From the NCBI GenBank assembly GCA_950295325.1, contig OX485807.1, forward strand, positions 11,869,001-11,933,000: 64,000 nt of DNA, in the 5' to 3' direction. A model generated the notes under the pieces. That model had not been told where the DNA came from. It searched no databases and saw nothing but the letters and a program-made list of their open reading frames with translations. The stretch is from Polytrichum commune. Taxonomy: Eukaryota > Streptophyta > Polytrichopsida > Polytrichales > Polytrichaceae. Numbering within the stretch: position 1 is the first letter of the stretch; each line of letters begins with the position of its first letter. The position numbers and the translations under genes were made by a program. Shown piece after piece: positions 19,995 to 31,760 of this stretch.

Positions 19995-22900
19995 TCACCG
20001 TTGCCATATCGGGCAGTCGGGTATCCCTTGCCGGCGCCAGCGCCCTCCCCGTACTGTCATCCTCACAATGGCTCTTCATGGCCGGACCCCAACCCCACGG
20101 GATCTACTGAGAGCTCTGCTTTGACTTCATCGTTCAAACCGAGCATCGCGGTCATCATCGGTGTCCTCACCACCATGTTCTCGCTTACGTTCCTCCTGCT
20201 CATGTACGCCAAGCACTGCAAACGCTCCACGGAGAGCGAGGGCAACGAAGGGGGAGCCCCTGAAGAAGTCCCCGCCACGCCCGCTCCTTACCATGTGGAG
20301 AATTCGGGCATCGATCGCGCAGTTGTGGAGGCTCTTCCCATGTTCACGTTCGCATCCCTGCAGGGCATGAAGGTGGGGTTTCTGGATCCAGCAGTCCTTT
20401 TAGGGTTACCTTCCCGCCATTTTTGTGTTGGTGAAGTAATGGAGTCAGTCCAGGTTTGGAGATTGATTCGGTAATCAGTGTGATTTTCCTTGATTTGTAT
20501 AGATATACTCCAGGGTCCTCCATCGTTCGATAAGTAGTGTGTTCTTGCCATGTGTTTAATGAAAGCACCAGAAGCAGAGAGAAAAACAATCTCATATCAG
20601 TATTAACCATGAGAACCATAAGGAGCAAGCACCAAGCACCAATTGCAGGTGAACTTGAACCGACATGTGGACAGTCAACCATAGAAAGTAAGGAAAATGG
20701 CTCCCAAGTAGGTTAGTCACGGCAACACTAAGATGCTTGAAAATGAAAGACGGTTGTGTGCACACATATGAGAGATCGGCAATCTTCTTTAAGTGGACAA
20801 TCTTCTCATTTGCACTAGTGCAATCATCACAAGTTTGCACTTGAGCCATGTGACAGGGGAATTCTTCACTTTTGTCAGACGTGGATCTCTTGTTTTTTTT
20901 TTTCCTTCTGCGAAATCTTTTTGGCATTGGAGAGGGGTACTAGTACTAATGAATCGAGTTTTGATAGGTGTCCACATCACATAATTTGCGTTGTCCTTAT
21001 GTGGGCGGAGTTTATGTTAGGGTTACCTGCCATTTGTGTTGGTTAACTAATGGAGTCAAGGTGTGGTGGAGATTATTTTAAATCAAGTTGCTCATAAGCC
21101 ATATTTGATGCTGACATGAAGTGCAAAAATATTTAAGTAGGTATTGAGCAAAATGGTGTTGAGGAGAATGGGGCTTCTTTCAGGAGCTAACATGTCTGTT
21201 AATTATGTACACAGGAAGGACTGGAGTGTGCAGTGTGCCTGAGTCGTTTTGAAGAATTGGACATTCTGAGACTCCTGCCAAAATGTAAACATGCATTTCA
21301 TCTGGACTGCGTCGACATATGGTTGGTGTCTCATTCTACTTGCCCGCTCTGCCGCCACTGCATTACCTCCAACGATCTCACATTGGTTGATGATCTTGTG
21401 GCTGCCAGAAACTCACAAGAAGCTGTTGGGCAAGAACTGGCCACTGTTGCCGCGTTGCCTTGGAGCAGCTCCAACCCTCGCCGGTCATCGGTGGATAGAC
21501 GGGACCGACCTGCACAGGCATGTTCAATGTTGAAGTTTGTTTCATACCTGGTGTCAGTTGAATTTGAGCTGTCTTCCGGGAACACTCACATAAGGTATGT
21601 GGGCCTTATGCAGTACTCCTTTTAAACAGATACTTATATGTAAGTGGTATATGGCAAGGCTTATTGTTAAAATCGGACACCAAATAGACACGATGAGATT
21701 GGACTATGTGCTCACAACATAAACACCACTCCAGACTCAATAGTTGATTCTAACACAATGTACATGGTCTATGTGTTTCTTAAAGAGAGAATTTTCACTT
21801 TGACCTCTTATATATTTTGCATCTCAACTCCTGTTTTGAAACTTGTAAACATGATTCACAATCACTAACCTGATGTAATCTGATCCAACATCCAGAATTG
21901 TTTGTGGAGGTGGACGTGCCCACAATAAGGCCACATACCTCCACTCTGATTTTTACTTTTGTATTTCTTGTAACATCTAAGGAATTTGGCCTTGTTTTGG
22001 GCAGTTCTGCCTGCACCGACAACTATGGCTGTTGGATCGGGTTTGGAATTTCCTCATCTCAAGAGCAATTGCGATTGTCAATTCCAGTTTCAGAATCAGC
22101 GTAGAGATGGAAAAGTTATATGGCGTCCAAGTGAAAATTGTCTTTTCTAAGCAATCACATAGGCCCTCCCAATTTCGTTAAATACTGAAAGCAGAATGGC
22201 TAACATAAGTAGAGCACATAGTCCAATCGCATTGCAACACGTGCCTTTTTGGTGTCTGTTCACAACTACAAGCCTTGCCATACCCCACTTAGATATAGGT
22301 GTTTAACTAAAAAGAGTGAGGCCCACGTACCTTGAGTCACTTTTTGCTATCGATTGTTGTGCTACTGCTGTGCATATGCTAAAAATTGTGTGGTTAGGAA
22401 TTCCCACAACTTGATCCTATGTGATTCCTTGTTCAAGTCTACCTAGTCCTTGCAGTTACTACAAATTCACAGTGGAATTCTGTGTTGCGTCCCTTCCACC
22501 ACTTCAGTTTCTGGTGCCAGGTTCACCCCGAAGAAGATTTTAACATTCTTGGGCTTGAGTAGTCTATTCTTCGTTGGGCTTGGTCTAACATCATAGCATT
22601 CTTAAGTGGTGTAGTGGTGTTCTCCCTAGATAAGCATCCTGGAGAGTGAGAGAGAGAGGTGACTCCGATGTTGCCATCGGCATGAATTTGGTGTTGCTTC
22701 ACTGACCCCAATTCTGACACCTACTTTTTGTCCTAGAGTCAAGCTAAATATTTCAGTATGGACACCAATTATATTATTCTAAGAACTAAAAACATGTCTC
22801 AATGGTTGAAAGAGTCAAAATGTCAAGATCAACACTGTCCAATTTGGGGGGTCTTTGTGATTAAGAAGGGTCCAATGAGGTTTATGACTCTGAGCATTTT

Positions 22901-24438
22901 CTACATAAAGTAGATATGCTCTAATTCATGTGATCTCAGTGTTGTGCTCAAAGTGTACATGCTAATCCAAATAACATATTGGATAATTTGTTCGGTTTAG
23001 ATAAGGGACCGTATTGCTCAAAGTGTCTGCAATAAGCACTTTGACCTCAGAGTCATACTCCCAAAAAGGGTATCACCAGAATCACAGGGCCCTCAAAGAC
23101 TAATGCCTCCTTTCAGAGGCGAACAAACTTGAACGACCACAAGGCAAATCTACTCTCGTATGTTCGCCCTCCTACTCCACATGGAAGTGCTTGGCCAACA
23201 AGATACTTGAAGACACTACCGAACTCTATTTTGCTTCTCCGGGATGGCTGGCACATGCAAGTGTGCCCTTCGGCCTTGGATTCCGAAGATAGAGATAACA
23301 ATGAGTGTCAACCAATGAGAGCTTGTTCAGCGCTAGGCGTCCATGCATGTAATCAAGGACCTTGGTTCTTGGGTTCATTGTTGAAGGTAGTATAGAAAGA
23401 GAATGTCATTACACATGCTTAAGAATGCTATGATACTTATCGTCAACAGGGATCCTGCAGGGTGTTATTGTGCAACGGGACAGCACGGACGGGGCTGTAG
23501 CCTCAAAGAGGCAGATGTTTAGTGGCCGCACGGATGGCATGCTGCTCGGCGACCCACAGATGGAGTGTACAGTAGTAGATCCCCAATCCAATATAGCATC
23601 GGGCAGGAAACTGAGCCACCGGATCATCATCTCCGATGTGGTCATGCAACAGCGCTGGAGCGACTTCGCCTCCACCGACATTCTCTTCCTCAACACCCAA
23701 ACATTGTTTGGACCAATTGAGCGCCTCTCCATGTCTCGTATGTCCAACACCTCCACCACCGACTTGTCGACTCCACTTCATCTTCTTCGACGCGGTGAAG
23801 AAATGTCCACCTTTGATGGTAAGGCACGCCGGTCGAGTTCAAGCTCCCGGGCAGATGTCCAAGAGTTCACTATAGTGGATGGAAAGGCAAGGCTGTCGAG
23901 CAGCTCTAGCAGAAAACAAAACACTGATTACCAACGGAATGTTGCAGATGGTGATCAGCTCCATCTTTCCAGTGGTGTTTCAGTACCCAGTAGTAGTAGT
24001 AGAAAAGGCGAGGATGTGATTGTTTCTTCAGAAATTGAAATGCCTCCGGAGCCGTCGCGGCGGTCGACAAGTCGGCTCTCGGGGATAATTGACCGACCCC
24101 CCCTGCCCCCGGCGCTAAAGGGGAGCGGTGATGGCAGGGGTCTACCTTTCTTGAAGAGGGGATTTTCAGTTGGGACGAGGATCCTTGTTGATCCGGAAGG
24201 TCGGCTGCTTACAGGGCATGACCAAAGGTCGATGTCTGAGATCACGGGGTTAGAGCGCATTGCCCAATCACGCAAGAAAGACTTACAGTTTGTCCATCGA
24301 CCTTCGGATGGGATGCAGACAAAGGAAGAGGAGAAGACGCGCAAATGGTTGTTCATTGCTCGAAAGACGCTGAACCGGTTTGTCGGGAAGGAGAAACTCA
24401 AGATTTTACAAGGTCCTGAGAGTCAACAAAGAGTTTGA
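19992..24438 (+). CDS. ATL-type RING-H2 E3 ubiquitin ligase, split gene (copy 1)
   Basis: Membrane-anchored E3 ligase of the ATL family, expected to bind an E2 through its RING-H2 finger. Exon 1 (19992-20372, 127 residues) has a Pro-rich N-terminus, a transmembrane helix at about residues 51-73 and the GLD-like motif ([12 protein letters not shown], 105-116). Exon 2 starts at 21215 after ACACAG and joins in phase. It carries Cys132, Cys135, Cys151, His153, His156, Cys159, Cys170 and Cys173 (C-x2-C-x15-C-x-H-x2-H-x2-C-x10-C-x2-C) with the conserved Trp163. The last exon starts at 23450 or 23461 and ends at TGA 24438. It has ATL tail motifs [21 protein letters not shown] and RSMSEITG plus Ser-rich linkers. 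The exon 2 to 3 junction is unresolved: the strong donor at 21594 (AAG|GTATGT) is out of phase with both acceptors and lies at a MITE end, while in-phase donors at 21490 or 21550 are weak. A missing exon is possible. Confidence 0.8.
21595..21938 (-). mobile_element. MITE family A, full length, next to ATL exon 2
   Basis: The ends GTATGTGGGCCTTAT and ATAAGGCCACATAC are inverted repeats, which defines the family A terminus. In between, in reverse order, come the family blocks 'GAGATTGGACTATGTGCTCA', 'TTTTCACTTTGACCTCTTAT' and 'TTGTTTGTGGAGGTGGACGT'. The frame continuing from exon 2 meets a stop inside this element (21623-21625). Confidence 0.8.
21960..22332 (+). mobile_element. MITE family A, head-to-head with the previous copy
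   Basis: Forward copy: 'GGGCAGTTCTGCCTGCACCG', 'CACATAGGCCCTCCCAATTT', 'GCACATAGTCCAATCGCATT' and 'TTAGATATAGGTGTTTAACT', ending AGGCCCACGTAC. With 21595-21938 it forms an inverted pair inside the ATL intron. Confidence 0.75.
22333..23449. other. Intron of ATL copy 1, rest
   Basis: No further element is recognised. A frame at 23129-23395 is probably chance. An additional ATL exon here cannot be excluded. Confidence 0.35.
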
Positions 24439-25099
24439 ACCCCCTGGGCTCGGCCAGTCTCATCGTTCCCTTTGTCCTCTTCCTAAAGGCAGAGATGTTT
24501 GTTTTCACTTGCCCGGCAGATTTTCTTTCTATTTCATACATGACTCGGAAGTTTTGGCAACCATCTTGGGTCACTTTTGTTGCAAGAGAAAGGTAGTGTA
24601 CAATATGTCACATGAGGATATTACCATCACAAATGGAAGGGGATTCAGCAATGCAAATTTCCATCCTTTTATATCCTCGCCACTCTAAATTACCTGATTT
24701 TTCTCACTAATTAGGAATCGGAGAACCTCAATTCTCCTAGTGAGTTCTTGATCTACAGCTGCCACCTTTTGCTGACAACCTCAATTCTTAGTTTTTGTAC
24801 ATGAAGTACTGTCTTACGGACGCAGCCATTCCAAATCTTTCATGGCAGGGCATGTAGATTTTATTTTATAACACGCCCAGACTAACCAAATGTTTGTCAA
24901 ACTTTAAGATCATGACGTATGAACTTCATGTCGTGAGAGTTAACTTTCAGACTACTTCCATATATGCAATAGTTGCCTCATAAGAAATTTCAAGCACATG
25001 ACATATGTGTTTGAATGTGGTAGACTATTCTTCAACACAACGTCAGACACTCAAATAGGCACACACACACTGCCATTCAGGCACATGTGAACCTCGAAA
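24439..25099. other. 3' flank of ATL copy 1
   Basis: Presumed 3' UTR and downstream DNA. A TTTTATTTTATAAC stretch near 24858 is AT-rich, but no polyadenylation signal is certain. Confidence 0.3.
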
Positions 25100-25312
25100 C
25101 GACCACCCCTACAAGACCACTTTATGAATAAGAGAATCTTCACTTTGATTAGAGATCCTAGGAGCATACAAACTCTAATTTTTATTTTAGTTTTTAGTTT
25201 TTAGTTTTAGTTTTGAATCCTATGGACAAGGATGCTTCTCTATTCAGAATTCTTCATCGCATTGTTCCAGAGGTCAGATTGGCCTATGGGGTTGGAAGTG
25301 CCCACAATAGGC
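25100..25312 (-). mobile_element. MITE family A, degenerate
   Basis: Reverse-strand blocks 'AAGAGAATCTTCACTTTGAT' and 'TTGGAAGTGCCCACAATAGG' followed by CACACAT, with an internal TTTTAG-type simple repeat at 25178-25215. Confidence 0.5.
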
Positions 25313-25499
25313 ACACATTTCTTTATGCCAAATTTTTGCCGCTTCATAGGATTTTTTTAATGTAGAATGTGGTTGGAAATTATGCAAATATTAAGAATGC
25401 CCATGCTCAATATGTTGAAATTGCCCACCACTTTCTTGGCGCTCTATTTTTCTATACTCAACAGAGATGGACTTGGGCATCATGGGCCCCTTAGCAGCT

Positions 25500-25879
25500 A
25501 CTAAACTAAATACGATATTTAGTGTCACCAATTCTGATTGTCTTGCTCAGTACTAATTGAAAACCACAATTTAGTGTCACCAACACTAAATGTTTACCCA
25601 ACATTGTTTGTCACTCCTTGTAAATCCAATAATTTTATGGAGAATTATAGATTTATAGTGTTGCAATTACTGTCACTTACCAAGTGATTTTTCATCCACA
25701 TTTCAATTATCCATGACAATATTTCATCACAAGCTGATGACAAGAGAAGGCAGGGTTTTTGCCAATGGATGAACTCATCCATCAACCACGACAAGACTTG
25801 TTCACTTATTCACAAGAAGTGTCATCCAAAAAGTGACATAAAATACCATATGACACTCAAATATCATATTTAGTGTAGT
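25500..25879. mobile_element. MITE family D, uninterrupted copy
   Basis: The left end CTAAACTAAATACGATATTT-AGTGTCACC pairs with the right end, which reads CTACACTAAATATGATATTT-GAGTGTCA on the other strand. About 380 bp, non-coding. The inverted copy at 26514-27314 has the same interior ('CACTTACCAAGTGATTTTTC', 'AATATTTCATCACAAG') once its insertion is removed. Confidence 0.85.
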
Positions 25880-26513
25880 GTTGCTCTGGTATCACCTATA
25901 AATGAAACCGGTAGAGTATGTGATATTTGAGAATTAATACCATGAGGAATGGTATGTTTATAACTGAGTAAAAAAAATCAATCATGGTATGTGCAATAGT
26001 AACTGGATATCTAAAATTTGGCAAGGGTATGTATATCATGGTTTTTGAAGTCCTCATGTTGTGCCAATATCAATAACGTTCTAGTATGAGATATTATGCT
26101 CCACAATACATGTATCAAAGAGGAAATTTTCATTTCAATAAATTGAAATGTCATCGATGAAACATGCATAGTGTAAACCTTGTTATGGGAAATTCGAGAC
26201 TCTACCTACAAATTATATAATATGCAACCCATCACGATGAGCTCCATTGTGTCAATTTGAATTGGCGTTTGGCCAACAACAAATTGTATACCCTCCTCCA
26301 AAATCCTCATAGCTCTATGAAGTTGCACTAGAGTATTGGTATGGGAAGTCCCTCTTGATTCCGAAACGAGTGGCAACTTCTTAACACAAAGCATTGATGA
26401 AACCAAGATAGGGGACTCTCCAACATGGGTAACCCTAGCTTGCCTACCCAATATGACTAGGTCACCCGCCCGCCTTTAAACAAGGTAGGGTGCCCTACTA
26501 TGCATGGGAAAAT
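25880..26513. other. Intergenic, nothing recognised
   Basis: Only short frames and no repeat match. Confidence 0.35.
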
Positions 26514-27314
26514 TACACTAAATATGATATTTCGTGTCATATGGTATTCTATGTCACTACGGTAATTTTGTAGATGACATTTCTTATGAATAAGGTAGAA
26601 ATACCATAACCCGTGAAAATAAGGTGATTCGCATTGAAGATATGGTCTTACAATCATGAGATAATTTTCCAAGATAGACGAGAAGGATTCATGAAGAATG
26701 CAAGTTGTTTCATATTTTTTTGCCCTGTACAAAAAATTCTACAATTTTTCAAAGTGGAAAGTTGTCAAACCCCCTACTCGTTCACTAGATTCTCCTTACA
26801 CTGGACACGGTAATCCGCATTTCCATACAGAACATCACCTAAATTAGTTACCTCATGAGTACATTAACACTTGACTCTCATTGGCTACACTAAGTGTACA
26901 CGCATTAAAGTTGCCGCCTCGCCATGATCGGTTTCAGAAATGGCACTTCACTAGTATGACGGCGGTCTAGTGCACGGGTAGAGGGTGGTTAACTGGTTTG
27001 GGTATTTCTACCTTAAGTGAACAAATATTGTCATGGATGATGGATGAGCTCACCATCCATTGGCCAAAACCCTGTGTTCTCTTGTCATCGACTTGTGATG
27101 AAATATTGTCATGGATGATTGAAATTTGGATGAAAATTCACTTGGTAAGTGACAATAATTACAACACAGCAAATCTATAATTGCCCAAAAAATTACGAGG
27201 AATGACAAATAATCTTGGGTAAACATTTAGTGTTGGTGACACTATACCACGGTTTACAATCAGTATTGAGCAAGACAATTAGAATTGGTGACACTAAATA
27301 TCGTATTTTGTGTA
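26514..27314 (-). mobile_element. MITE family D, inverted copy split by a second MITE
   Basis: The ends TACACTAAATATGATATTTC and GACACTAAATATCGTATTTT are family D TIRs. The 801-bp span minus the 421-bp insert gives 380 bp, the same as 25500-25879. The reading 'CTTATGAATAAG' breaks exactly where the insert starts and resumes as 'AAGTGAACAAATATTG'. Confidence 0.88.
26593..27013. mobile_element. MITE nested in family D, TA target site
   Basis: Perfect 13-bp TIR: AGGTAGAAATACC at 26593-26605 and its complement at 27001-27013. TA lies on both outer sides, and removing the element plus one TA restores the family D sequence GAATAAGTGAAC. A TA duplication suggests Tc1/mariner (Stowaway-like) mobilisation. 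The interior is non-coding. Confidence 0.85.
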
Positions 27315-27704
27315 CCAACGAGCACATGATGGTGGCCGTGGGTGTATAAATAAATAAATAACCAACATTGGGCAATCCGACATGAAGTTCAGCCCGTTGG
27401 CCCTACCTTGGTCAAGAGTCCTCTTGGTGCAAGGTGGGGTTTAATGCCTACCTTGTGGTGGGTGGGCTCTTGGCTTCCTACCTACTTACCTACTTTTTTT
27501 TTGTCAAGTAAAGAGAAGAGTTCACAGCGGGAATCGAAACACCAACCACTTCATTCGGAAATGAGTACCTCTCCAATATCACCTAGTAGTTTAGGGTCAT
27601 CTTCGACTAGCTGCGGGTGCACGTAGATGTAGCCCCTGGTAACAATGATCATAATGCATGCAAATGATTACACCTTGAGATTACACCTTGTTGATCATGT
27701 AACA
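27315..27704. other. Intergenic, nothing recognised
   Basis: A short frame at 27408-27626 is probably chance. CTACCTACTTACCTACTT is a small simple repeat. Confidence 0.3.
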
Positions 27705-28105
27705 TGATGCATGTAAGGTCTATGGCTATATTGTGGGCACTTCCAACTCCACAAACAATTTTAGATGTTGGATTGGATTGGAATTTGTCTTATCTGGTTT
27801 GCAATTGTGCATCACGAAGATTATCATTTCAAGCTTTACAATCAAAGTTGAGATACAAAGGTTTTGCTAGATGTCAAAGTTAAGATTTTCTTTCTCTTTG
27901 AGCAATCACATGAATTGAGCCTCACATTTGTGTTAACTAATGAACCAAGAACGGTGTCTACGTTTTGAGCACATAGTTTACTTTCATCATAACACATGTC
28001 TTTACATTTGGTCTTGACTACAAGCCTTGGTATATACCACTCAAAAGTAGACATTCAATAAAGAAGATTGACCATATAAGGCCCATGCACCTTAGTGCTA
28101 AAAGT
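27705..28105 (+). mobile_element. MITE family A, near full length
   Basis: Starts near AAGGTCTATGGCTATATTGT, continues with 'GGGCACTTCCAACTCCACAA', 'AATCAAAGTTGAGATACAAA', 'GAGCACATAGTTTACTTTCA' and 'ACCACTCAAAAGTAGACATT', and ends near TAAGGCCCATGCAC. Confidence 0.75.
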
Positions 28106-28844
28106 TGCACCCACAAAGATAAGCGGGCCTAATTCAATTACTCGTTTTAAACAAACACCTATATTTGAGTAGTGTGTAGTTTGATTATGCTCTAAGAATG
28201 GACTTAAAAAACATGTTATTAAAAAAAATGTATGTGTGTGGTGTATATACATGTACGTATGTATGCTCAAATTCTTGTGACCATTCTAGGCTCAATAATC
28301 AACATTATTGGGAGACATGTATGATCAATTAAAAAGAAAGAGATAATTTATTGTGAAAATAAATAAGGATTTTGATTCTTATATTTTTTTTGGGGTACAA
28401 ATTGAAAGATTGAATTGCGAAAGTAATCACATACAAAACCACCAAGCTAACCGCAAGGGATCAAGTGATAACGTCCATGACATGACAAAAATTCCAAGTA
28501 ACCACCAAATTGCTTCTAAAAACTAATCAATTCCCTAACACACCAAACCAAATCAAACTCCTTGAGGACATCCTCCTTACGAAGATCTAGAACATCTTCG
28601 TAATCCTTAAGCGTTATCTGCCAGTTAATCCTACCATAATCAATCAGAGTCTCTCATATGACTTGATGCAATTTCTAGAGACACCACTTAACCTCATTAA
28701 AAACCAAGTCATTCCGTTAATGCCAAATAACCCAAGGAAGCCTATTGTAGAGAAAAATATCATAATCTATGAAATTTTATGGGGAGTATTGCATAACTTG
28801 GCATTAAAAAGGCATTGAAAGAGGGAGAAAGACCGTCTAGAGCC

Positions 28845-29300
28845 GCTCGGACCCCGTTTGGCCACCAACGCTACCACACAATGCTACACTACTCATCCCT
28901 ATTAGTGAGGGTGGGCTAATAGTGAGTTTGTGAAATTAGTGAAGGTGATACAAAATTTCTATATGCTATGAAATTCGTACCACCAAAAGACCTATGAAGC
29001 ATGTTCATCTTGACACTATTCACTAAAAATACTATTCAAAGCAACATTATTCACTGAAAGTACCAACACTTGACACACATTATTGACTAAAAGTACCGGC
29101 ACTTGGCACTATTCATTGACAAGCATGGGGTAGGCACAAATCACAAGCATACACTAATTTTCTTGAAATCTATGCTAAATGAGCATATAAATTCATGAAT
29201 TTAGTGTCACTCATTAAAAAAATTAGCCCTCTGTAACTTTGAGATTTGTGTGATAGTGAGTAGATAGTGCGCGCTTTGGGAATGAGGACCACCCTCAGTT
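28845..29300. other. Possible insertion within the LINE remnant
   Basis: This stretch (CCCCGTTTGGCCACCAACGC ... AAGTACC / ACTATTCACT repeats) does not read as LINE coding sequence, which is recognisable on both sides. The left edge resembles a PIF/Harbinger end, but no matching right end or target duplication was found. Confidence 0.35.
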
Positions 29301-29520
29301 TTTGGGATAATTAGAGTAGTCGCACACCTCCAAACCTATTGAGCAAGAGGGCAATCGAAAAACATACACACAATCAGGACACCCAATTTCTACATCATGA
29401 GAAATCATGCCTTCCCATCCATTCACCGCAACCGCCTTGTGAAACATAGACCGCCTAAGGAGCAGCTTCTTTCGGCGACAATAGACGACTTGTCAGGCCA
29501 ACCCCAGCGATACCAAAATA

Positions 29521-30474
29521 CAGTCAAGACTCTATAAATGTTACAGGTCGGGAGTAGCAAAAAAAACATATATAGAATTATAACAAGTAACACTTATAGA
29601 ATTCATGCCGATGATTAATAATATTTATAGAAATAGCACTTCAAAATTAAAAATGAAGAACATAACGTTTTATAAAAATAAAAAATGATAATACAAATGA
29701 TAATACATAATTCAACTAAACTAATTGAAAGAAATAATCTATATAGTAGTAACTTGACGAGATTCTTCCAACTAAATTAACTGAAAGAAAGAGTCTACAA
29801 TAGTATGACGAGAAACTTCCAAATGATGAGATGAAACTTCCTTTTGGAGTCCTTGAATGCTCCTGATGTGTGATAGGGCATCATTTGGTCTTTGTTCAAA
29901 GTATTTCTTCAAAGTCTCTAGAGAACGCCCAACAACACTAAATCCTACAACTTCTTCTACCACATTAATCATAACCTCATCAACATTAATTTATTGATGT
30001 TCTAAGGAATACATATTCAAAAAATCCTCATTAGTAGGTATGTTTAAATCAAACTCCATCTCATGATTGAGGTATTCATAAGCATTCATCACGTCACCCA
30101 CCTCACTATCAGATAACAACGTCAGCTGATGAAATAGAGTAGCAACTTCATCAACCTCTACCAAGCGCCTAGTTTCCTCTATTTCCCTCTCAAAAGAGAT
30201 CGAAAGAACACCCATGTGTCTCCAACAATTTTGAATTGTTCGCAAAGAATATGGGATAAATATGATTGTATGTTTAAAGTGTATGCTCTCATATATTAGT
30301 ACCTTGATTTTCTCAAAATTAACATTTATAGAGGTGCAATTAACAAAGAAGGGAGTAGAGCATGTTATAACACTCACTAGTCTTACCAATTGTGTTTTTG
30401 TAGGGGAGTAAAATTTTCTTAACATATATGAAATTATAACGCTTATAGGGGTAACACTTATAGAGTCTTGACTG
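29521..30474 (-). mobile_element. Pogo/Tigger-like DNA transposon, deletion derivative, inserted in the LINE
   Basis: Ends CAGTCAAGACTCTATAA and its complement, flanked by TA (29519-29520, 30475-30476). The TIR continues as ATGTTAC / GTGTTAC. CAGT-starting TIRs with a CTCTATAA core and a TA target resemble the plant pogo-like (Lemi1/Emigrant) group. It encodes only the C-terminal part of a transposase on the minus strand. The LINE sequence resumes on both sides. Confidence 0.85.
29772..30425 (-). pseudogene. Pogo/Tigger-like transposase, C-terminal fragment
   Basis: Two minus-strand frames (30425-29991 and 29972-29772) form one ordered C-terminus. It has SLRTIQNCWRHMGVL, which matches the Tigger-like block after the DDE domain (S..TI.NCW.H.GI); an acidic middle with NAYEYLNHEMEFDLNIPTNE; and SLETLKKYFEQRPND, the usual final helix (..ALE.L..YF.Q..). 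A stop separates the two frames and the DNA-binding and DDE catalytic domains are missing, so it cannot mobilise itself. Confidence 0.7.
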
Positions 30475-31760
30475 TATATCTCAAATCTCGCCTTCTTTCG
30501 CCACGAACCAGAGTGTCAATCCTCACTTGGTGATTCCACCCATGGAAATCAGTAGCTCCCGCTGGCTCGCCATTAGGAGGGCAATCCTCTGAGATGGTGA
30601 ATGCTGCTTCGCGACCTTGAATTTCAGAGAAAACCCCATAGCATGAGCACTGATCTCCACTTCACTGTATTGGAAATCCTTCAAAACATCCTCCTTTGAC
30701 AATCCCAAACCGGAGAGAATCGTCATCGTCAAGAAATAACCCAACCCACTCATGCAACCGGGGAGAAGCATGACTGGTAGCCAAGAGAAGGTTTTTCCTA
30801 GGAAGATAGAACTCAACCAGCTTGTGCCAAAAATGTTCTTCAATATCATTCAACTTAAACTTGGTTTTTGCAACCACCCATGGAAGATATAATCCTGATT
30901 CTTCAAGTCCCAGATGTCAACAAAATGCCACAGCCTTTCCTTGTGAAGAACACAAACCCTCTCCATGGTAGTATCAAACCTAAGTCCTTCATATTCCAAT
31001 TGCCACCACACACTCATCTGTAGGATCTCCTCCTCCTCGGTCGGCGGAATGTATTGAATCCTTTGGATGAGCTTTCGCCACGACTGCGCAATGTGGTGCC
31101 AGACCTTAAAGCCTCCACTGTACGCGAAATGTGAGACAAAACTCCACAATGGCGAAGGCGCCCATCTGCCGTGCGGAGAAGGGTTGACCTGATTGATACG
31201 GAATATAAAGATCACCTGTATGTTTGAATTACCACGAACGAGAGCATACACCATCCACTTGCCCAGTAACGCATGCATCGCGTCTCCAGGCGATGTTAAG
31301 CTGAGCCCACCACTCTTCTGTGGTAAACACACAATTATCCCAACTAACCCGAGCCCTTGCCGTATCCTCCGATTCCTGACCACAAAAAATTCCATAGTGA
31401 TGCTTTGATACCAGCCAACACTTTCCTTGAGTCAGCCCAATCTAAGGTGACCTATCAAAGGGAGGACATAAAGACTTGATTAACAACGAGGATCCAACCC
31501 ACAAGAGAGAAATGAGTAGAGGTCCAATGCATAAGCTTGGCTATAACCCTGATCAGAAGAAAATCATCCACACCCTGCACTCCGAGATGGAGACCACAAG
31601 AGTTGCCCGAGAGTTTAAACAGATCTCCAGAATTAGTCCATCTCCCTTGGTAGATTGCCAACCACGCCGATTTCTCTCCCCAACCACACCAATATGCCAC
31701 ACTCTTGGTCTACTTAATCTGAATAAGATAATACATATGAGCTCCAAAATGAGGAAATTT

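Larger units (their letters stand above)
28384..31760 (-). pseudogene. 5'-truncated LINE (non-LTR retrotransposon) with reverse transcriptase C-terminus, broken
   Basis: Read on the minus strand, fragments in several frames match the end of plant LINE ORF2. In order they are: AYWCGWGEKSAWLAIYQGRW; KLMHWTSTHFSLVGWILVVN (the K-L-x-x-W...LSLAGR..LVNQV block); ASLWNFLWSGIGG; VCLPQKSGGLSLTSP with ALLGKW; a zinc-finger-like end (CPDCVYVF region near 29400); and a final RLPWVIWH-RNDLVF block near 28700. Stops and frameshifts separate them. The catalytic YxDD block is absent, so the copy is 5'-truncated near 31.76 kb. An A-rich 3' end (plus-strand T run at 28384-28392) fits LINE structure. The coding sequence is interrupted by the pogo-like element at 29521-30474. 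Confidence 0.8.

Noticed and set aside
23409-23781. Minus-strand frames opposite the ATL tail exon
   Set aside because: The plus-strand frame carries ATL tail motifs. The antisense frames have no domain.
28855-29300. A complete PIF/Harbinger MITE in the LINE
   Set aside because: The left edge (CCCCGTTTGGCCA) looks right, but no inverted right end or TAA duplication could be found.
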